Assembly (NCBI GenBank): GCA_963978545.1
Contig: OZ021725.1
Span: 88,768,305-88,832,304 of the forward strand
DNA from: Linyphia triangularis
Lineage: Eukaryota > Arthropoda > Arachnida > Araneae > Linyphiidae
Direction: 5' to 3'
Length of the DNA: 64,000 nt
This document shows positions 22,141 to 35,671 of this stretch, in pieces. Both the position numbers and the translations under genes were made by a program. Position 1 is the first letter of the stretch; every line of letters begins with the position of its first letter. The notes under the pieces are model-generated. The model made no database searches. It saw nothing but the letters and a program-made list of their open reading frames with translations, and was not told the origin of the DNA.

Positions 22141-24059
22141 TATCTAGTACGAAGTGTATACAGAATCGAGGTATAAAATTTTATTACTTATAGTCGTAGG
22201 AAATTCATCGTTAGCATTGGTTTATTCGAGTTCTTTCGACGCTGAAATAAAGATGGTCCTTAACTAATATAATTCATTCTTTTTGAACAATAGATTAAAA
22301 TACTTTTCATAGAATTTGTCAAAACGGCATCAATAAGTCAAATATAAAATCATTCACATCTATTTATTTAAAGTAATGTAAGTAACCGCATAAAGTTACC
22401 AAAAAAATTTCTGCAGTGAACTATAAAAAATATACTTATCCTTTCCCGAAATATAATTAATAAACTCAGTATCCCACAACCATCTTCAATAAACCCTATT
22501 CTCAACAGAAACTGAAACGAATGTAACTTTTAATATTAACTTAAAACATTAGGCTAAATTAACCAAAACTAACTGAAAAAATATATAATACATAACTAAA
22601 AAAATTATGTTATAAACTTATTGATTTTTCCCTCCCATTAAATTCGTGCATCTTCTCTATAGGTGTCATAAGATCCAAACCATATTGTCATATAACAACC
22701 ATGACCAACAGTTTTTCTCTTATCCCGATGCAGCAAACTTTATATTTATTTTTTCCCATTTCCTAGCTGCTATACTAAAAATAAGTAAGTAAGTATCCAC
22801 TTCCGTCTCGTCTGTTCCAAATAAATCTTTGAAGTATCTCTAAACTTGACTAGAGTTCATACTTACAGATAATAAGACGCAATGCATTTTTTTTTAAATA
22901 ATTCAATCTACTCTCATGGATTAAATTCAAGGTTCTTTTCCGTTCCATCTTAGCCTATGCTTAATTCTGCTTAACTATGCGGTCCTATGCTTAATTATCA
23001 AATTGCTTGGTATCCAATAACTCGAGATAAGTTGAAAAGTTCCAGAACTATCAATTTCATATAAATGTGATTCTGGCAAATGAAATAAAGTCGATATTAC
23101 CAAACTTGCATAATCGTCTTTCCCAGAACTATACCCAACCAAAAGCTCCTACAAAACAAAGTATAGGTAGTAAAAGTTCCTTAACCTAAATTAATATCAG
23201 ATTCTTCTCACAGCCATATACTTATGAGTCCATGTATCCAGTCCTCTCCAGGGAATAGCATGTTTGCAAACACGAACTTGCGTTACAGATTAAAGCAATA
23301 TACCCTATACGCCCATAGCTTGTGAAAGGTTGCAATTGTGAATGGATAGCTTCCAACTCTCTTAGTACTTTAAACCTGAAGCATTGTTTAAGCATAACAT
23401 TTCAGAAAGCATTTTGGAGAAAGTACTTCCCTTCTTTTTTTTAATGAAACAATTCCTGAAAGTATGCTTGCAAAAATGGAAAATGTCTTGTTTTTATTCC
23501 CATATAAATTTTATGAAACTTAATGATTACCTCGCCGATAGTAGGTTTAAATAAGAATGAGTTGCTTTGCAAGTTCTCTTGTTAGTTCAACCTGGACTAT
23601 TCACTAAAGAATGGTTATTTATTTAAGAAAGAAAATGTGCACTTTCTTTATCTTTTCCTGGCCCTAAATGTTTGCCATCAATTGTGGAAATATGATTCCA
23701 AGGAAATAAATCATATAAATAAATTCCCTGTAGGATTAGAGAAAGGTATACTTAGAAACAAATATTTTAAAATAAACCAGATGAAAAGTTATATGAAACC
23801 AGGTGCTCCAATCATATTTACAATACATGTTTCGGAAACTAAGTAAAGCTATGTTGGAAGTGTAAAAATTTTGCAAATATGGCCAGGTTAATATAAAATT
23901 ATCAACTACCTATTAACCTTCCAATTTATAATAACAATAGATAAAAATTCGAATGTGTTTATATTTAACACAAAAAGATTAAGTACTAAAACTATATACA
24001 ATCCAAAGACTAAACAATCAAATCTGTAAACTAATACATTATCGGTTTCCGTAATGAAA
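22141..24059. other. AT-rich, no gene; weak skew change near 23.5 kb
   Basis: C exceeds G from about 22390 to 23200 and the balance reverses after about 23520. A 69-codon frame at 23637-23846 has no recognisable feature. Confidence 0.35.
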
Positions 24060-24760
24060 CTTTTTACTACAACATAAAGTTAAAATATCTACCATTTCAA
24101 ACAAGACCTATATTTTTTGCATAACACTTAATACAAAATCAATTCCAACCAAATCCTCCTCTGCCTTTTCTCATCTTAATCCAGGCCGAAACAATAACGC
24201 CATTAACTAACCTTCCGTCAAATCTCTTCAATAACTCCCGAAGTCTTTACCCCTTTTAAAAGCGTTATAAAGCCTTTTAGCAACTTACCAACCTTAACCG
24301 AAATCAATTACTATAAAAACCCCAACCCCCGTTATAAACTCGGCCATAAAATCTAAAAGATTTAAGAGTGGATGAGCGTTGAGCATGAAACACGTTTGTT
24401 CAGAACTTGAGACAAGGGCATGTCTCCGAAGGATATGGAATTGGAGGGGATATTTTAGTGCTCGACGCTCCAAGAACTTTGTGAAAAATGTAGGGGCTCG
24501 GAGGAGCAATTTAATGAAATTCTCCCTGGAGCACTAATAAAACGTTGCCTTGGTATATTACTTTTTCGGGGAATTAATTAACTGTCAAGGCCGTGGGATG
24601 GCTTATAGGTCATCACAAGTTTAGTGTGACGTCATACGTGTTCTGGAAAATCTATAAATAATAATTAATGTAAGGTTTTAATTAGGACATGGGTGAAGAT
24701 TTTGATGAAGCGACAACTAAATAAGGGATTCAGAACTGATTAAAGTGGAATTTGAAAATT
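24060..24760. other. GC-skew switch island 2 (switch near 24.35 kb)
   Basis: C-rich to about 24330 (CCAACCCCCGTTATAAACTC), then G-rich (GGATGAGCGTTGAGCATG, GGCCGTGGGATGGC). A CRE and a TATA-like box lie in the G-rich half. No coding segment was recognised. Confidence 0.5.
24627..24660 (+). promoter_or_regulatory. CRE plus TATA-like pair
   Basis: TGTGACGTCATACGTG (TGACGTCA at 24627-24634) is followed about 20 bp later by CTATAAATAATA (about 24652-24662). Order and spacing are promoter-like for transcription to the right. No downstream exon was found, so function is unproven. Confidence 0.3.
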
Positions 24761-25999
24761 TCTTACGTAAATCGTTATTTGTGAAAAATTTGTAGTTAGA
24801 TTATTATAATCGTGACTTTTCCTGTGCATATATATATATATTTTTTATAAATTTAATATCTATCCTGGTACTAATTGGAATTTACCCAGAAAACGTTTAA
24901 TTGTGACCATATTTATCGAATTATTCAACGTAATGAAATTAAAATATTATTAAACTTCGTATTTAACTTTCGTATTTCGAAATTATTAAACTCCTATTTA
25001 ATAATTTCTTGACATTATCTCAATACATAGTTTTAAAATTGATCAATAGGAAGTAATAAAGGCCCTTCCAAAGATACACAGAAAATTAAATAACTAAGAA
25101 ATGTAAAAGTGCATTGCCATTCTGATTGGACTTACCCTTTGCATTTACTGATTCTCAAATCTGTATTTTGTTTTTGAAGGGATAAGTTTTTGTTTACTAA
25201 ATCTTGTTTCATACCCGTTGAAAGTGTCAACCGTAATTTTTGTGACATTTTGAAAAAAATAGGCTGAAAGCTTTGATACCTCATCGAACATATTATGATT
25301 TTTATAGATTATACAGAGCTACTATTTGATAAATAATATACTAGTCTGCCCAAGAAAAAGATGCCTATATTTGAAAATCTTTGAGCGAATTAAGTTTAAA
25401 CCTGTAGCAAATGCATTAAAGCTTACCAAAAACCATCAATTTCTTGTCTGATTCTAATGAGAATTTTACATCTCTAGCAACACATACTTGCCCTTGTTAA
25501 AACTGAGAAAAGGTGGTAAAATTATTATTCATTTACCTGCATCATCACATATACACCTTATTTCAAAATTTATATTATAGATTTCATATAAATATCCTGT
25601 TTGATCGTTTTTTTATTGTAAAACTTTCCACTAAAATTACAAAACATATAAAAATAAAACATTTTAACTCAAAATTTTCTATTGATATTTTCCCAAACAT
25701 TCATTTCTAAAAAAAAAAAGTCACACATATTACTATTTCAGTGACCAAGAATATTGAAAAAGATCTTTTTTAAGTACATTTGAATTGAATCAAAGTACAA
25801 TTCCCTCTAAAGTTAGACTTTCTTTCGAACTATTTCAATTCAAAAAACGTTCTCTACGATGTAGGTGGAAATCATTTTCTAAAATACTTCCTTCTCGTCT
25901 AAAACTTCCATTTTTTGCCGATTTTCATCTTACAGGAAAAAGTGCGATCAATAAACTACCCAATACCTTAATAAAAAAAAAATGAAATAAATATATTTT
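24761..25999. other. AT-rich, no gene recognised
   Basis: Short (TA) run at 24827-24840. From about 25400 the + strand becomes increasingly C-rich toward the next island. Confidence 0.4.
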
Positions 26000-26469
26000 T
26001 ATTTCTCTCTTACCCACAAAAAATCCCATATATATGAAACCGATAGGTGAAATATAAACGTGAAAAATAAACGTTTAAGAAATAAAACTAAGGTTCTTAG
26101 AAGAAGAAAAAAGACAAATAAGAGAAAAATGTTACATATGTCTTCCTATTTCCGATACAACACACAACCTGAAATCTACCCCTCTTCTGGTAAAGGAAAA
26201 ACCTAGTCCCGAAAGGGGGAAAAAGTCAAGAAAAAAAAAAGATGGAAATCTATAATGATATTGCAGTTTTGGCCTGCAGTACACAACTATTCTTTGAGAA
26301 AAAACTGCTTCAGAGAACCATCCTGTAGAAATCTCCCAATACACACGTAGGCCAAAACGGATTTTTGCATTTACATCAAGAAGACAGTTTTTATCTAGGG
26401 CTTTAGTCGGATAGTTTTTGGTGTTAGCACCAACTTAACATTGATTTTGTTTTGATGAATGAGTGAAAG
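26000..26469. other. GC-skew switch island 3 (switch near 26.35 kb)
   Basis: A/C-rich to about 26345 (CACACAACCTGAAATCTACC), then G/T-rich (GGGCTTTAGTCGGATAGTTT). It ends at the 58-60-bp tandem repeat. Confidence 0.45.
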
Positions 26470-27035
26470 GGTTTCATTCATCCATCATCTTCAATTTCAG
26501 TAAGATAATATTTATGTATTTTCATTCATTAAATTCGTAACTATACTCTTTAATTTCAAAGAGATAATTTGTATATATTTACATTTATAAAATTGGTAAT
26601 TAGACCCTTCAATTTCAATAAGATAATTTCTGTGCTTTCATTCATTAAATTGGTAATTAGATCCTTCAATTTAAATGAGATAATATTTAAATGTTTTCAT
26701 TCGTTAAATTGGTAATCAAACTCTATAGTTTCAATGAGATAATTTCTATATAATTTCATTCATTAAAATGGTATTGGACTCTTTAATTTATACGCGATAA
26801 TTTCTAAGTACTTAAGTTAGTTGAATTAAATTGGTAATTAGATCCTTCAATTTCAACGAAATAATTTCTATGTGTTTTCATTCTTCAAATTCTTTTTATA
26901 TAATTCATTATTTAAATTAGTAATTAGACAATTCAATCTCAAAAAGAAAATTTCCATTTATTTTTATTCTTTAGATTGGTAATTCGTCTCCTCAATTTCA
27001 TTTAAATAACTTCAATTTATTTTCAATCATTACTT
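26470..27035 (+). repeat. Degenerate 58-60-bp tandem repeat (about 9 copies)
   Basis: TCAATTTCAATGAGATAATT, then TCTATGT.TTTTCATTCATTA and AATTGGTAATTAGA, recurs with starts near 26491, 26551, 26609, 26666 and 26726. Later units are more diverged or expanded. It is old, with many substitutions between units. No coding potential. Confidence 0.82.
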
Positions 27036-27589
27036 TGACAATGAAACGCAGTCTTTAGGAATAGCAATATTAACTCGAAACCGTTATTTTTGACACTTGT
27101 ATGAATAACTAAACTAATTATATTTAGTTAAGTATAATAACAATGAGTTGTTAGCTTTGCAATCATTCTCTTTCATATAATTTTGTTAATTAGTTGTCCT
27201 AGTTATATGCAGCTAATATAAGTTTAAGAGCAAACAAAACACTAAATTGTTTCCAATCCAATTCCAAATCCAATCAATTGATTGACTTATAAGCATTAGA
27301 TTTAACCACATAAATAACCTACTGGATAGTTTTTTTGTTTTTTAAGTTCTTATAAAATTGTTATGGATATGACGTAAATAATTTATACGATCAAGTATAT
27401 TCTATCTTATGTTAAGTAAATACGTGTTGAAGTACAAATGGAATAAGAATTAGTTAAAATATTCTTATTTACTGATATCGAGTGAAAGTATAGTAAGAGT
27501 CTAGTTGACTGAGAACCCACGCATTGATATTTTTATTTTTAGTTTGTGGAGGCAATTCAAATCAATTGCTTGGTATGTAACATTTCATT
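27036..27589. other. AT-rich, no gene recognised
   Basis: A TATGACGTAAATAAT half-CRE lies near 27370. Nothing else stands out. Confidence 0.4.
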
Positions 27590-28900
27590 ACCAGATAATA
27601 AAAAAAATTGAAATTGGATATAAACATCCATTTAAATCAAAATCATCCAAATTACCATAAGATAAATGACGCCCACTTATTATCTTTTCAACAAATAAAT
27701 CCTCCCAAAATAGCGTCTTAGTGATAATAGCACCACTAAAACAATTTATCTGGCCATAATACTTTGATGAGGAATACGTGACGAATTTGAAGCGCAGTTC
27801 CTCAAAACATATATATAAAAAAAATAATAATAATTTCAAAAACCCATCGGGGTCTCATTTCAAAATAATAAAAAAGAAACTAATGGCACATAATGCACCC
27901 AATGTACTGTGGCTTCCGTAATGCCTCGAAACGAAAATGGCCGCGACTGGCCAAATTGTTGCGCTGTTTGGATCTAACGATACAGCTAACAGGTTTCCCA
28001 TTCAAAAACTTCTTTTCTGCCATTTCTTTCTATCTCTGACGTTAGAAAAGAGAAAGATAGACAGAAAAGTAAAAAACCCCGTTTTCCAAGTCGTTTATCT
28101 TTTCTACGTCATTATCCTTTGATTTCGGCGAATTTTGTCCCGGGCTTTTATGTAACTTCGTCGAATAGAACGAAAAATCTGAAAGATGGAATAAATTCTG
28201 ACTTGTGTGTACTGCATTACATATATCTATACCCCTCGGCTGGTTGAAATAGATAAATATATATCTATACCCTCCCAAATATTTTATCATTTTTTACAGC
28301 CCAACCTCGTCTTCAAAATTATTGCATTAAACTCACCGAATCCTCAAGAGAAGCTGTTTTGCATTAGAATACCTTTTCCAGAAAAAGATTAGGCAGAGGG
28401 TGAATCGTAGCTGAGTGCAAAAATCCTAACAAAACGTTGGTGTGGGGCTAAAAAGGGAAGAGGAGAGGAATTGAATATATTTCTCTGGCTTTCTTGGCAC
28501 TGAATATAGCGAAGAGGGTACAAAATATAATGAGCCATCTCCCCCCCCCCCCCTAAAAGATTCGGGGATTTACTTACATATCGTCTTCATTTAAATAGTT
28601 AAACCTGGCTTTTGGCATTATGCGGTTCATTTGAATATTTTCCTGTAGGGCCTTTTCAATGAACGGCAAAGAGAGTCTTTTGTACTGAAAACTTTTGCAA
28701 AAAGAGATGGAACCTTATGGATGAATAGAGCTTTTAAGAAGAACGCAAAGAGACTATTGTTTATTCTTCGCATCTTGACTATTTTAATCCTATTAGGGTG
28801 TTACAGCTGCGGGTTTCTTCTGGTGAAGAGTGCTGGTGTAGGGTGTGACGTTTTTAATTTGGCGATGTTCAGTCGTGTCGGAGAGATATTTTCTTATTAA
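27590..28900. other. GC-skew switch island 4 (switch near 28.38 kb)
   Basis: C-rich from about 27590 to 28380, including a GC-richer patch CGAAAATGGCCGCGACTGGC (about 27933), then G-rich (GGCAGAGGGTGAATCG, GTGTGGGGCTAAAAAGGGAA). CTACGTCATTATCC lies at about 28106. A poly(C) tract at 28541-28553 breaks the otherwise G-rich half. The short frame from ATGGCCGCGACTGG (27937) has a good start context but no recognisable product. Confidence 0.45.
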
Positions 28901-29749
28901 ATGCTGAAATAAGGAAAGGTTTACATTAGATGACGATTTTAATATTATGTTGAAACGCTTAAAATAGTTTTTCTTAATAAGACAAAATGTCATAAGATTG
29001 ATTTGTAATGACAAGAATTGATTAACATTGTGTTCATTGTGGGTCCAAATATAAGTACAATGTGTTTAAAGTAATGCTCAAATTTAAGAAATTGGTGAAT
29101 ATATAATTTTGTGCACAAAATAAGCACATTATTATTAGATTTTCTTAAAAGGTCTTCAAATTACTCATTACTACTGTATATTATAATTAATTATAATCAT
29201 TTATAATATTACACCTAGCTTACATGCATATTTATAATTAAAATGTTTTATTGATTCGTCTAACAAAAATCGAAATCAAATATTTCACATTTGAATTCAA
29301 AAGAACTAAGATTAGCATTACCCTTTAAAATAATATATGGTCTGATTAAAAGCAGTTATATTATACATTTTAAAAAGAATCGTCTAAGTTATTATCCAAA
29401 CTCTTAACGATATATGATGATAAGTCTTTTTTAAAATTTGGAGTAACATATTTAATGAATAAAATTAAAAATGACAAAATAAACATAAAAGTGCGTACAA
29501 TTTCTAAACTACATGCTTTATCTCATTGAACATCATGTATAAATATCATTGATATTCAAATAAAAAAATATTAGCTGTTGCAATGAAATTAAAAAAATAA
29601 TAACTATTATTCATTCTCATTTTAGAATTTGATTTTAAAAAAAAAATCTAGAAACAAAAAACTAATTTTAAGATAAAGTTCCCAGTCCTTTTTAGTCATA
29701 AAAAAATTCATTTCTCATTTTACAAATAAATTATTAAACTTTGAATTGC
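28901..29749. other. AT-rich, no gene recognised
   Basis: Very AT-rich with imperfect TTATAATTAATTATAA palindromes near 29185. Nothing else. Confidence 0.4.
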
Positions 29750-30350
29750 GTATGCACCATTACACTTAAACCTCCGGGACATAATATAATCAGAAATAAA
29801 GCTAACTACGTATTACTTCTTTCATAACTTTTATTTTCTTTTAATCTCTGAATGCTATTTATCATAAATCACGAAGCAAATCACTGAAATGTTATATATT
29901 GTCATTCAAAATAAAATAAAAAATCTAAATATTCCAAAGAATTCCATAACATATAACCCATAACTCCCCCCCTAAAAGGCTTATAAAACTCCCCCTCCCT
30001 TCTCCTCAGCTGACTTTTCAACTTCCAAATTGCTGGCATGTAACCAAGAACTGTTGACTAGAAAATTTATCCACTGCTTTTAGACCCCTGACGTCGGCAT
30101 GTACAATCTCTCCAAATTGCATTAGTCGTATATGGCACGTCATTTAGACGTCAAATATTTCGACCCAGAATTTGAATTTCGAGAGCTTTTTTCGCCGAAA
30201 GAAGAGCGTGTGAGAGCACTTTTGGGTAAAGAAAGTATCAAGTGTCTGGTTAGTGTCGAAAAAACTTTTATTTTGAAAAGAAAGCGAATAACGGACCTGG
30301 TGTTTTTTTTTTTTCCCCATATAAAATAGGTTGAGCTGGCTCAAGAGTTT
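29750..30350. other. GC-skew switch island 5 (switch near 30.1 kb)
   Basis: C-rich left half (ACTCCCCCCCTAAAAGGC, CTCCCCCTCCC), then G-rich right half (GAGAGCTTTTTTCGCCGAAAG, GAAGAGCGTGTGAGAG). CCTGACGTCGGC and GGCACGTCATTTAGACGTC lie at the switch. The 65-codon frame at 30132-30329 has no recognised family and ends in a T tract. Confidence 0.5.
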
Positions 30351-32679
30351 TTTTAAGTATTTTATTGAATTTCTCCACACTTTTCTTTTGTAAAATAGTT
30401 TAATGTTTTTGTTTAAATATTTATAGGTGGTATATTTATAGGTGGTTTTCTTGAAAAAGTTGGTTTATTTAAATATTTTTGACAACTTATACATTAAATA
30501 TTTTCTATGTACTTAATGGATGGAACTTTCAATTCAAATTTTTAGGGCAAAATTAAAAACGTGAAATACTCATACAACCTAAATTAAAAGTTTCTTGATA
30601 CTTAATTTATACTATTTATACTTTCAAGATGTATATAAAAATCTTTTGTTTGCTATAAAATATTTGTATTTATTTTAATTTAAAATAAAATACTTAATAT
30701 TCATAAGATACACTGACAAATTATTTTAATAAATTACTTACAAATATTTCGTTATAAACTATCTTACATTAGTGACCAAGTCAAGTATATCTCAAATATA
30801 TTGCATTACTGTTTTGTACCAATCAATGATTTGATTAAAAATTATACAACAGTGTTTTACCTAAACATGTTTAGGAACTCAAATAGCAGGCTGTTTTGTG
30901 TATTAAGTAAATAACAATTAAACACACAAAAATATTAGATTAAAAAATTTTATATACGTAGATATAAATCCATAAAAATCAACAGAATGTTGTGTTCCTT
31001 GCCAAAAGTTATATTTTCTACTAATGTAAACTTTTGACTAGGAACACAATATGTTCAATTATAATTGCCACTATTACAGTACTATTCCTGGAAGCAATTA
31101 TTTTAATAAAATATGTATCTACGTACAGTTAGGTAACATTAAATAAAAATATAACTATGCTAAGAATTTGGTGGTCCAGTATTTTTCGTTGCCTTCAATT
31201 TTCAGAATATATTCCGTAAAAATTTTACCTTTGAGAATTTATATGCTTATAAATCGGTTTTTGTGCAAAACATAATATGAAGATTTTTTCAATTTTTTTA
31301 ATTTGCATAATTCCATTATATATCATATAAGAATTTTGTTCATATGCGAATAAAAACTCTCACTTTTTTTTTACACATATTTGTGAACGAATTTAAAAAC
31401 AAATCTTGGATGCATGCAAATTAAGTCGTACTTTCTTTGTTACACTCACGAAATTCGTTTCGTCGAAATAAGACATCATTTTTCAACGTTCCTTACAGCC
31501 TTAGTGGAATACAAAGAGAAAATTCTCCAAAACAGAAGTAAAAAATACTGAGGGGAAAAAATACATTTTGGAAGAAACATATGAAAAAATCTTCATGTTT
31601 CACAACTATCTGACATTCTTTATATAGACACTATTCTTTTTGTGGCTGTAAATTTTATTTTTTTTTCTGGCATTTCTCTCGGTGTTTGTAGCAGAGTATT
31701 GACTGCTGTACCAAATAACGAAGTGACATTTTGGGTCACAATGCATTTTTCAAAATATATAAAACTAGTAAAGTAGGTGAAAGTAAAAATAAAAAGTATA
31801 TAATTGTAAAAAAAATGAAAGCCCCTTTCAAAACAGACAGGATTGAATTCGTGAAAGGAAATGTATTTTTCGTGAGGTATCTTTTAAATTTTAGTTATAA
31901 AACACGAATTCAAAATCTTATAGCATACATTTACAAAATCTTTATTTTTTATATCTTTTGTCATTTTTTTTGTAAACTATTAACTCTACTATTATCTAAT
32001 GTTTCTGCATTTATGTCTTGGTATGTTTTAAACTTATAAGCCTTATATAAAATACTCAGAATATTAGGTTTTAAGACAAAATTTCTGAAAGAGCATTTTA
32101 TAAATTTTCATCGTTTGATGTAGATTAATTTTACAACAGCTATTACTACATGATATATAAATAGTTTATACTATGAAGGATCGGTGAACAAAACTGGGCT
32201 TTCTCACACAGTACAATTTTTTTTTATAAAAAAAATTCCGCCTCCCCAAACATACTTTTATTTGCCTCCAAAGTATGTTCAAACAAAACCCCTAAAAGCA
32301 ATTGTATAAAAAACACATATAGAACCAACAAATACATATAGAATCTATACAGTTTATATTGACTTTTCCTGAAAAAAATTATTTTGTGAATAAGTTCAGT
32401 TTTGTTCTTTAACACCTCATATACAGTTTTAGCAAATCAAATACATAGCTCAAAAAATATTTTGTAAGATTTTTTTAAAATCTTAAAAAGAAATTTTGAA
32501 CTGTTATTCATTTCCAAAACCTAATCTTGACCAGTAAGCAATTTCCAAAAACAATTGCTTTTGGCTAACTTCTAACCAGAGTGATTTTCAAAAAAACTTA
32601 TAATATGATGACTAATAGTGATTTAGTTTTAAATCAATTAATTTAAACGCATTTTAAGTTCAATCTTAATTAAAAAAAG
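30351..32679. other. AT-rich, no gene recognised
   Basis: Very low GC. CGAAATTCGTTTCGTCG near 31450 is a small palindromic spot. A 102-codon frame at 31731-32039 is lysine/phenylalanine-rich and looks non-coding. Confidence 0.4.
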
Positions 32680-33420
32680 CAATAAATGCCCAAACAGCCT
32701 TCAATATCAAACACGTGAAATAAACGTCGCAACATATTCCAATTATTAGAGTATTTACAAAAACGAAGCAAAATAACATAATTGCAACAACACCCAACTC
32801 ATCTACATTTATATCGTATGCCTACAACTCTCCAAATATATATGTTTTCATATACCCGCACTGTTCCGAACTGAAAACCATTCAAAGCATATCTACATCA
32901 CAAGAGTTCCTCAGCACAATCTTCAAAAATAGTCTTGTAAAACAAAAGACCACACGCAGAAGAGCCCAAATAAAACGTGAGACATCCCAGGGCGAATTTC
33001 AAACACCCTAGAATCAAGTGCGGTTTCATTTCGTGCGAAAGGCCATTCCATGGCAGACGACTTATCCTCTAAAAAAAAAGCCACCACGACTACAAGAAAC
33101 AACAATCTTTCAACTTAACTCTATGTCCCTCTAGTAATTGCTCCTCGTATTGAAAACGAGGTCAGTGCCATTTCTTTCTTTCCCTGGAGTACTTACACAC
33201 TTCCCGTATAAATTCGATATGATACGGATATATTCTCAATGTGTAAACCAAGGCTAGGAGATAGAATTAGAGGTTGACTCTTCCAGTAGCCTTCTAAAAG
33301 TGTGTGGATGAGCACTCCTTGTGACGTAACGTTTGAAGGTTAGTCTTTCAACTGTTTGATCCCGTGCATTTGTCGTAAAGAAAGCATTGAAGATGATGAC
33401 TGAAATCATTTAGTGATATT
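32680..33420. other. GC-skew switch island 6 (switch near 33.2 kb)
   Basis: C-rich to about 33200 (CACCCAACTCATCTACATT, CACAAGAGTTCCTCAGCAC), then G-rich (CCAAGGCTAGGAGATAGAAT, GTGTGGATGAGCAC). CTTGTGACGTAACG lies at about 33319. TATTGAAAACGAGGTCAGTGCC near 33152 resembles ACTGAAAACGAGCAAGGCC at about 34351 in the next island. Confidence 0.5.
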
Positions 33421-34189
33421 TTCCGACTAAACGCTTAGTAAACTTCCATGTACGTTATATTTCAGAGAACAGAATAACTAGATGAGATATTATACAATCA
33501 TTTGAATTTATTAAATTCAATAACATTGATAATTCTTTAATATGGTGTGCATGAGGTAATCGCTTTGCAAGGCTATTATAAAAGATTAATTCATAGTCAA
33601 AAATCTATATGTTCAAAAGTATTACACGTGTAAATATGAGTAATATATGAAAGAAACCCCACAGTATAAAAATATGGGATGATTGTCTAGTAGGTCACAT
33701 GACACACGTCCAGGTGGTAGTTGAACCTGCTCTAAATAATTCACTTTAAATTTAATTTCACTTTAACAGTTACAGAAATGTAATATCTACTCTGTAGTAA
33801 TGGATGTAGTGCGATTCCAATATATTTATGTAATTCAATTAAGTTAAATTTTGATGATTTAGCTGAATATTTTTTTTTTCTTTTGGTGTAAAAAGCAGTG
33901 AAGCACAACATCCTCTAAACTATTTCGGCGTTGGATGTTACTGAACTTTTGTATAATTTACAAAATTTTAAGAAAAATCATTATTTAACCATTCATTTTT
34001 TAAGATAACATTTTCGCCTCGATTTCAACCCTAAATTATTCGAAAAGCATTTGCAAAACAGTTCCTTTTAGAAGACCTCCTGAAACGCCTTCTTGACTGC
34101 CAAATAACTCAGTAGTTTAAACGGTAATTCGAATGTTTCGTAGAAATATAGCCTCGATTAAGTCTCACTTCAAAAGAAAAAATATAATC
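33421..34189. other. AT-rich, no gene recognised
   Basis: No repeats or motifs of note. Confidence 0.4.
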
Positions 34190-34640
34190 CAACCAACAAA
34201 ACAAAATGCACCGATTACACTCGTAAATTTATCTACATTACAATCACACCACCATTTAAAATAAGTCTCTCAGTGACGTAATTCTAGTGGGGGAAAAAAG
34301 TTTGAGACCAAGCTCGTCTTCTCATACTAACCTTGTGCATAGCCCACCACACTGAAAACGAGCAAGGCCATAGTCCCCTCTTTCTTAATGTGGCGTCTCT
34401 GCTATATTACGCTGTCCATCAAGGATCTGGGAAGGGTTCATGAAGTTTACGATCTTCGACTTGGACATTTTTCGCCGGTTTTTCTGTATTTTTCTTCGGG
34501 CATTTCTGTTTTTATATCGATGGCCCGTTTCGATTCGAGCAAAATGCTTTTACTGCCCCCTTCCTCTTTTGAGGGAAATTGAGGTTTAAAATGGTTTATG
34601 TACTGAACGCTTTCAACAGTTCGAAGTGAGGCTGTCATGA
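34190..34640. other. GC-skew switch island 7 (switch near 34.3-34.4 kb)
   Basis: C-rich to about 34260, CAGTGACGTAATTC at 34271, a GC-richer core (34300-34600), then G-rich (TTTGAGGGAAATTGAGG). Overlapping frames on both strands in the core (34388-34582 and 34447-34638) match nothing I know. Confidence 0.45.
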
Positions 34641-35622
34641 AATTAAAAAACCTGTCTACTTATGTTTATTGTTAAATTAAAAGTATTCAGTAAAAATTAT
34701 TAAATGATATTTAATGTTAATATACGGCAAGTTTAGTTTGATGCTGTTTAGAGTTAACATCAATTCCAATATCGACTAGTGAACAAATCAACGGGCGGTA
34801 TCAAATGCTTGGCTTTTTGATAAATAATAAGTTACTCTGCTTCATTTGAAATTATTTCAAGCATCAAAAAGCTGGTTAATTATAATAAGGAAAAAGCTGA
34901 ACAAAAGTATTAACATTTTATGGAGCAGTGATTTCAATTGGGATCAAACACATTTCAAACTTTATGCTAGTTTTCTCTCTACACTTTTTGCAACATTTTA
35001 CTTCTGTTGTTTTAAAAAATAAAATTTAAACTATAATTTCTTAAAAAAATGATTTTTTTGGTGAATTTTTGCCTAAAATTTTCTTAAAGATAAACCTGCC
35101 TTTTCATAGCCTTACTTTTAAAAGAGTTAATACTCAATTTCACTCGGTAGTTTACAATGCTTTCGCTCCCCAAACTAAATATTGTGATATAAAATAAATA
35201 AATATTGAGATATAAATTAAAAATTCTATTAAATGTGCTTTCTATTAGAAGATACTTGTTCGGTGAATACCATCTGTCCACAATTTCCCTTAATAAAAAA
35301 TAAATAACTGCTACCTCTTTCGATTTTTGAGTAATATATCATCTCTGAAAGTTGAAAAGGAAACTGTAAACGTAATGTTATTTACAAATTATTACACACA
35401 TATGCATTACGCGCGTTTTTCAATTAAGTGTAATCTTTACATTAAAAATGCATTATCGTAATTTTTCTAATGTATCGTATGTTTTGCCTGTAACTCAATA
35501 ATTAAGTATCATTTGTCGTTCTTAAATGAATAATTGAAACAAATCGATATATAAGTGGTTGTGTAATCTTAATTTGAAAATATAGTAACAGAAATTGACA
35601 TAATGAATTGTTTTTGCACTCT

Positions 35623-35671
<49 letters not shown>

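Noticed and set aside
27937..28000. First coding exon starting ATGGCCGCGACTGG with possible donor at ACAG|GTTTCC
   Set aside because: The start context is good, but the donor is weak, the peptide is not recognisable and no following exon was found.
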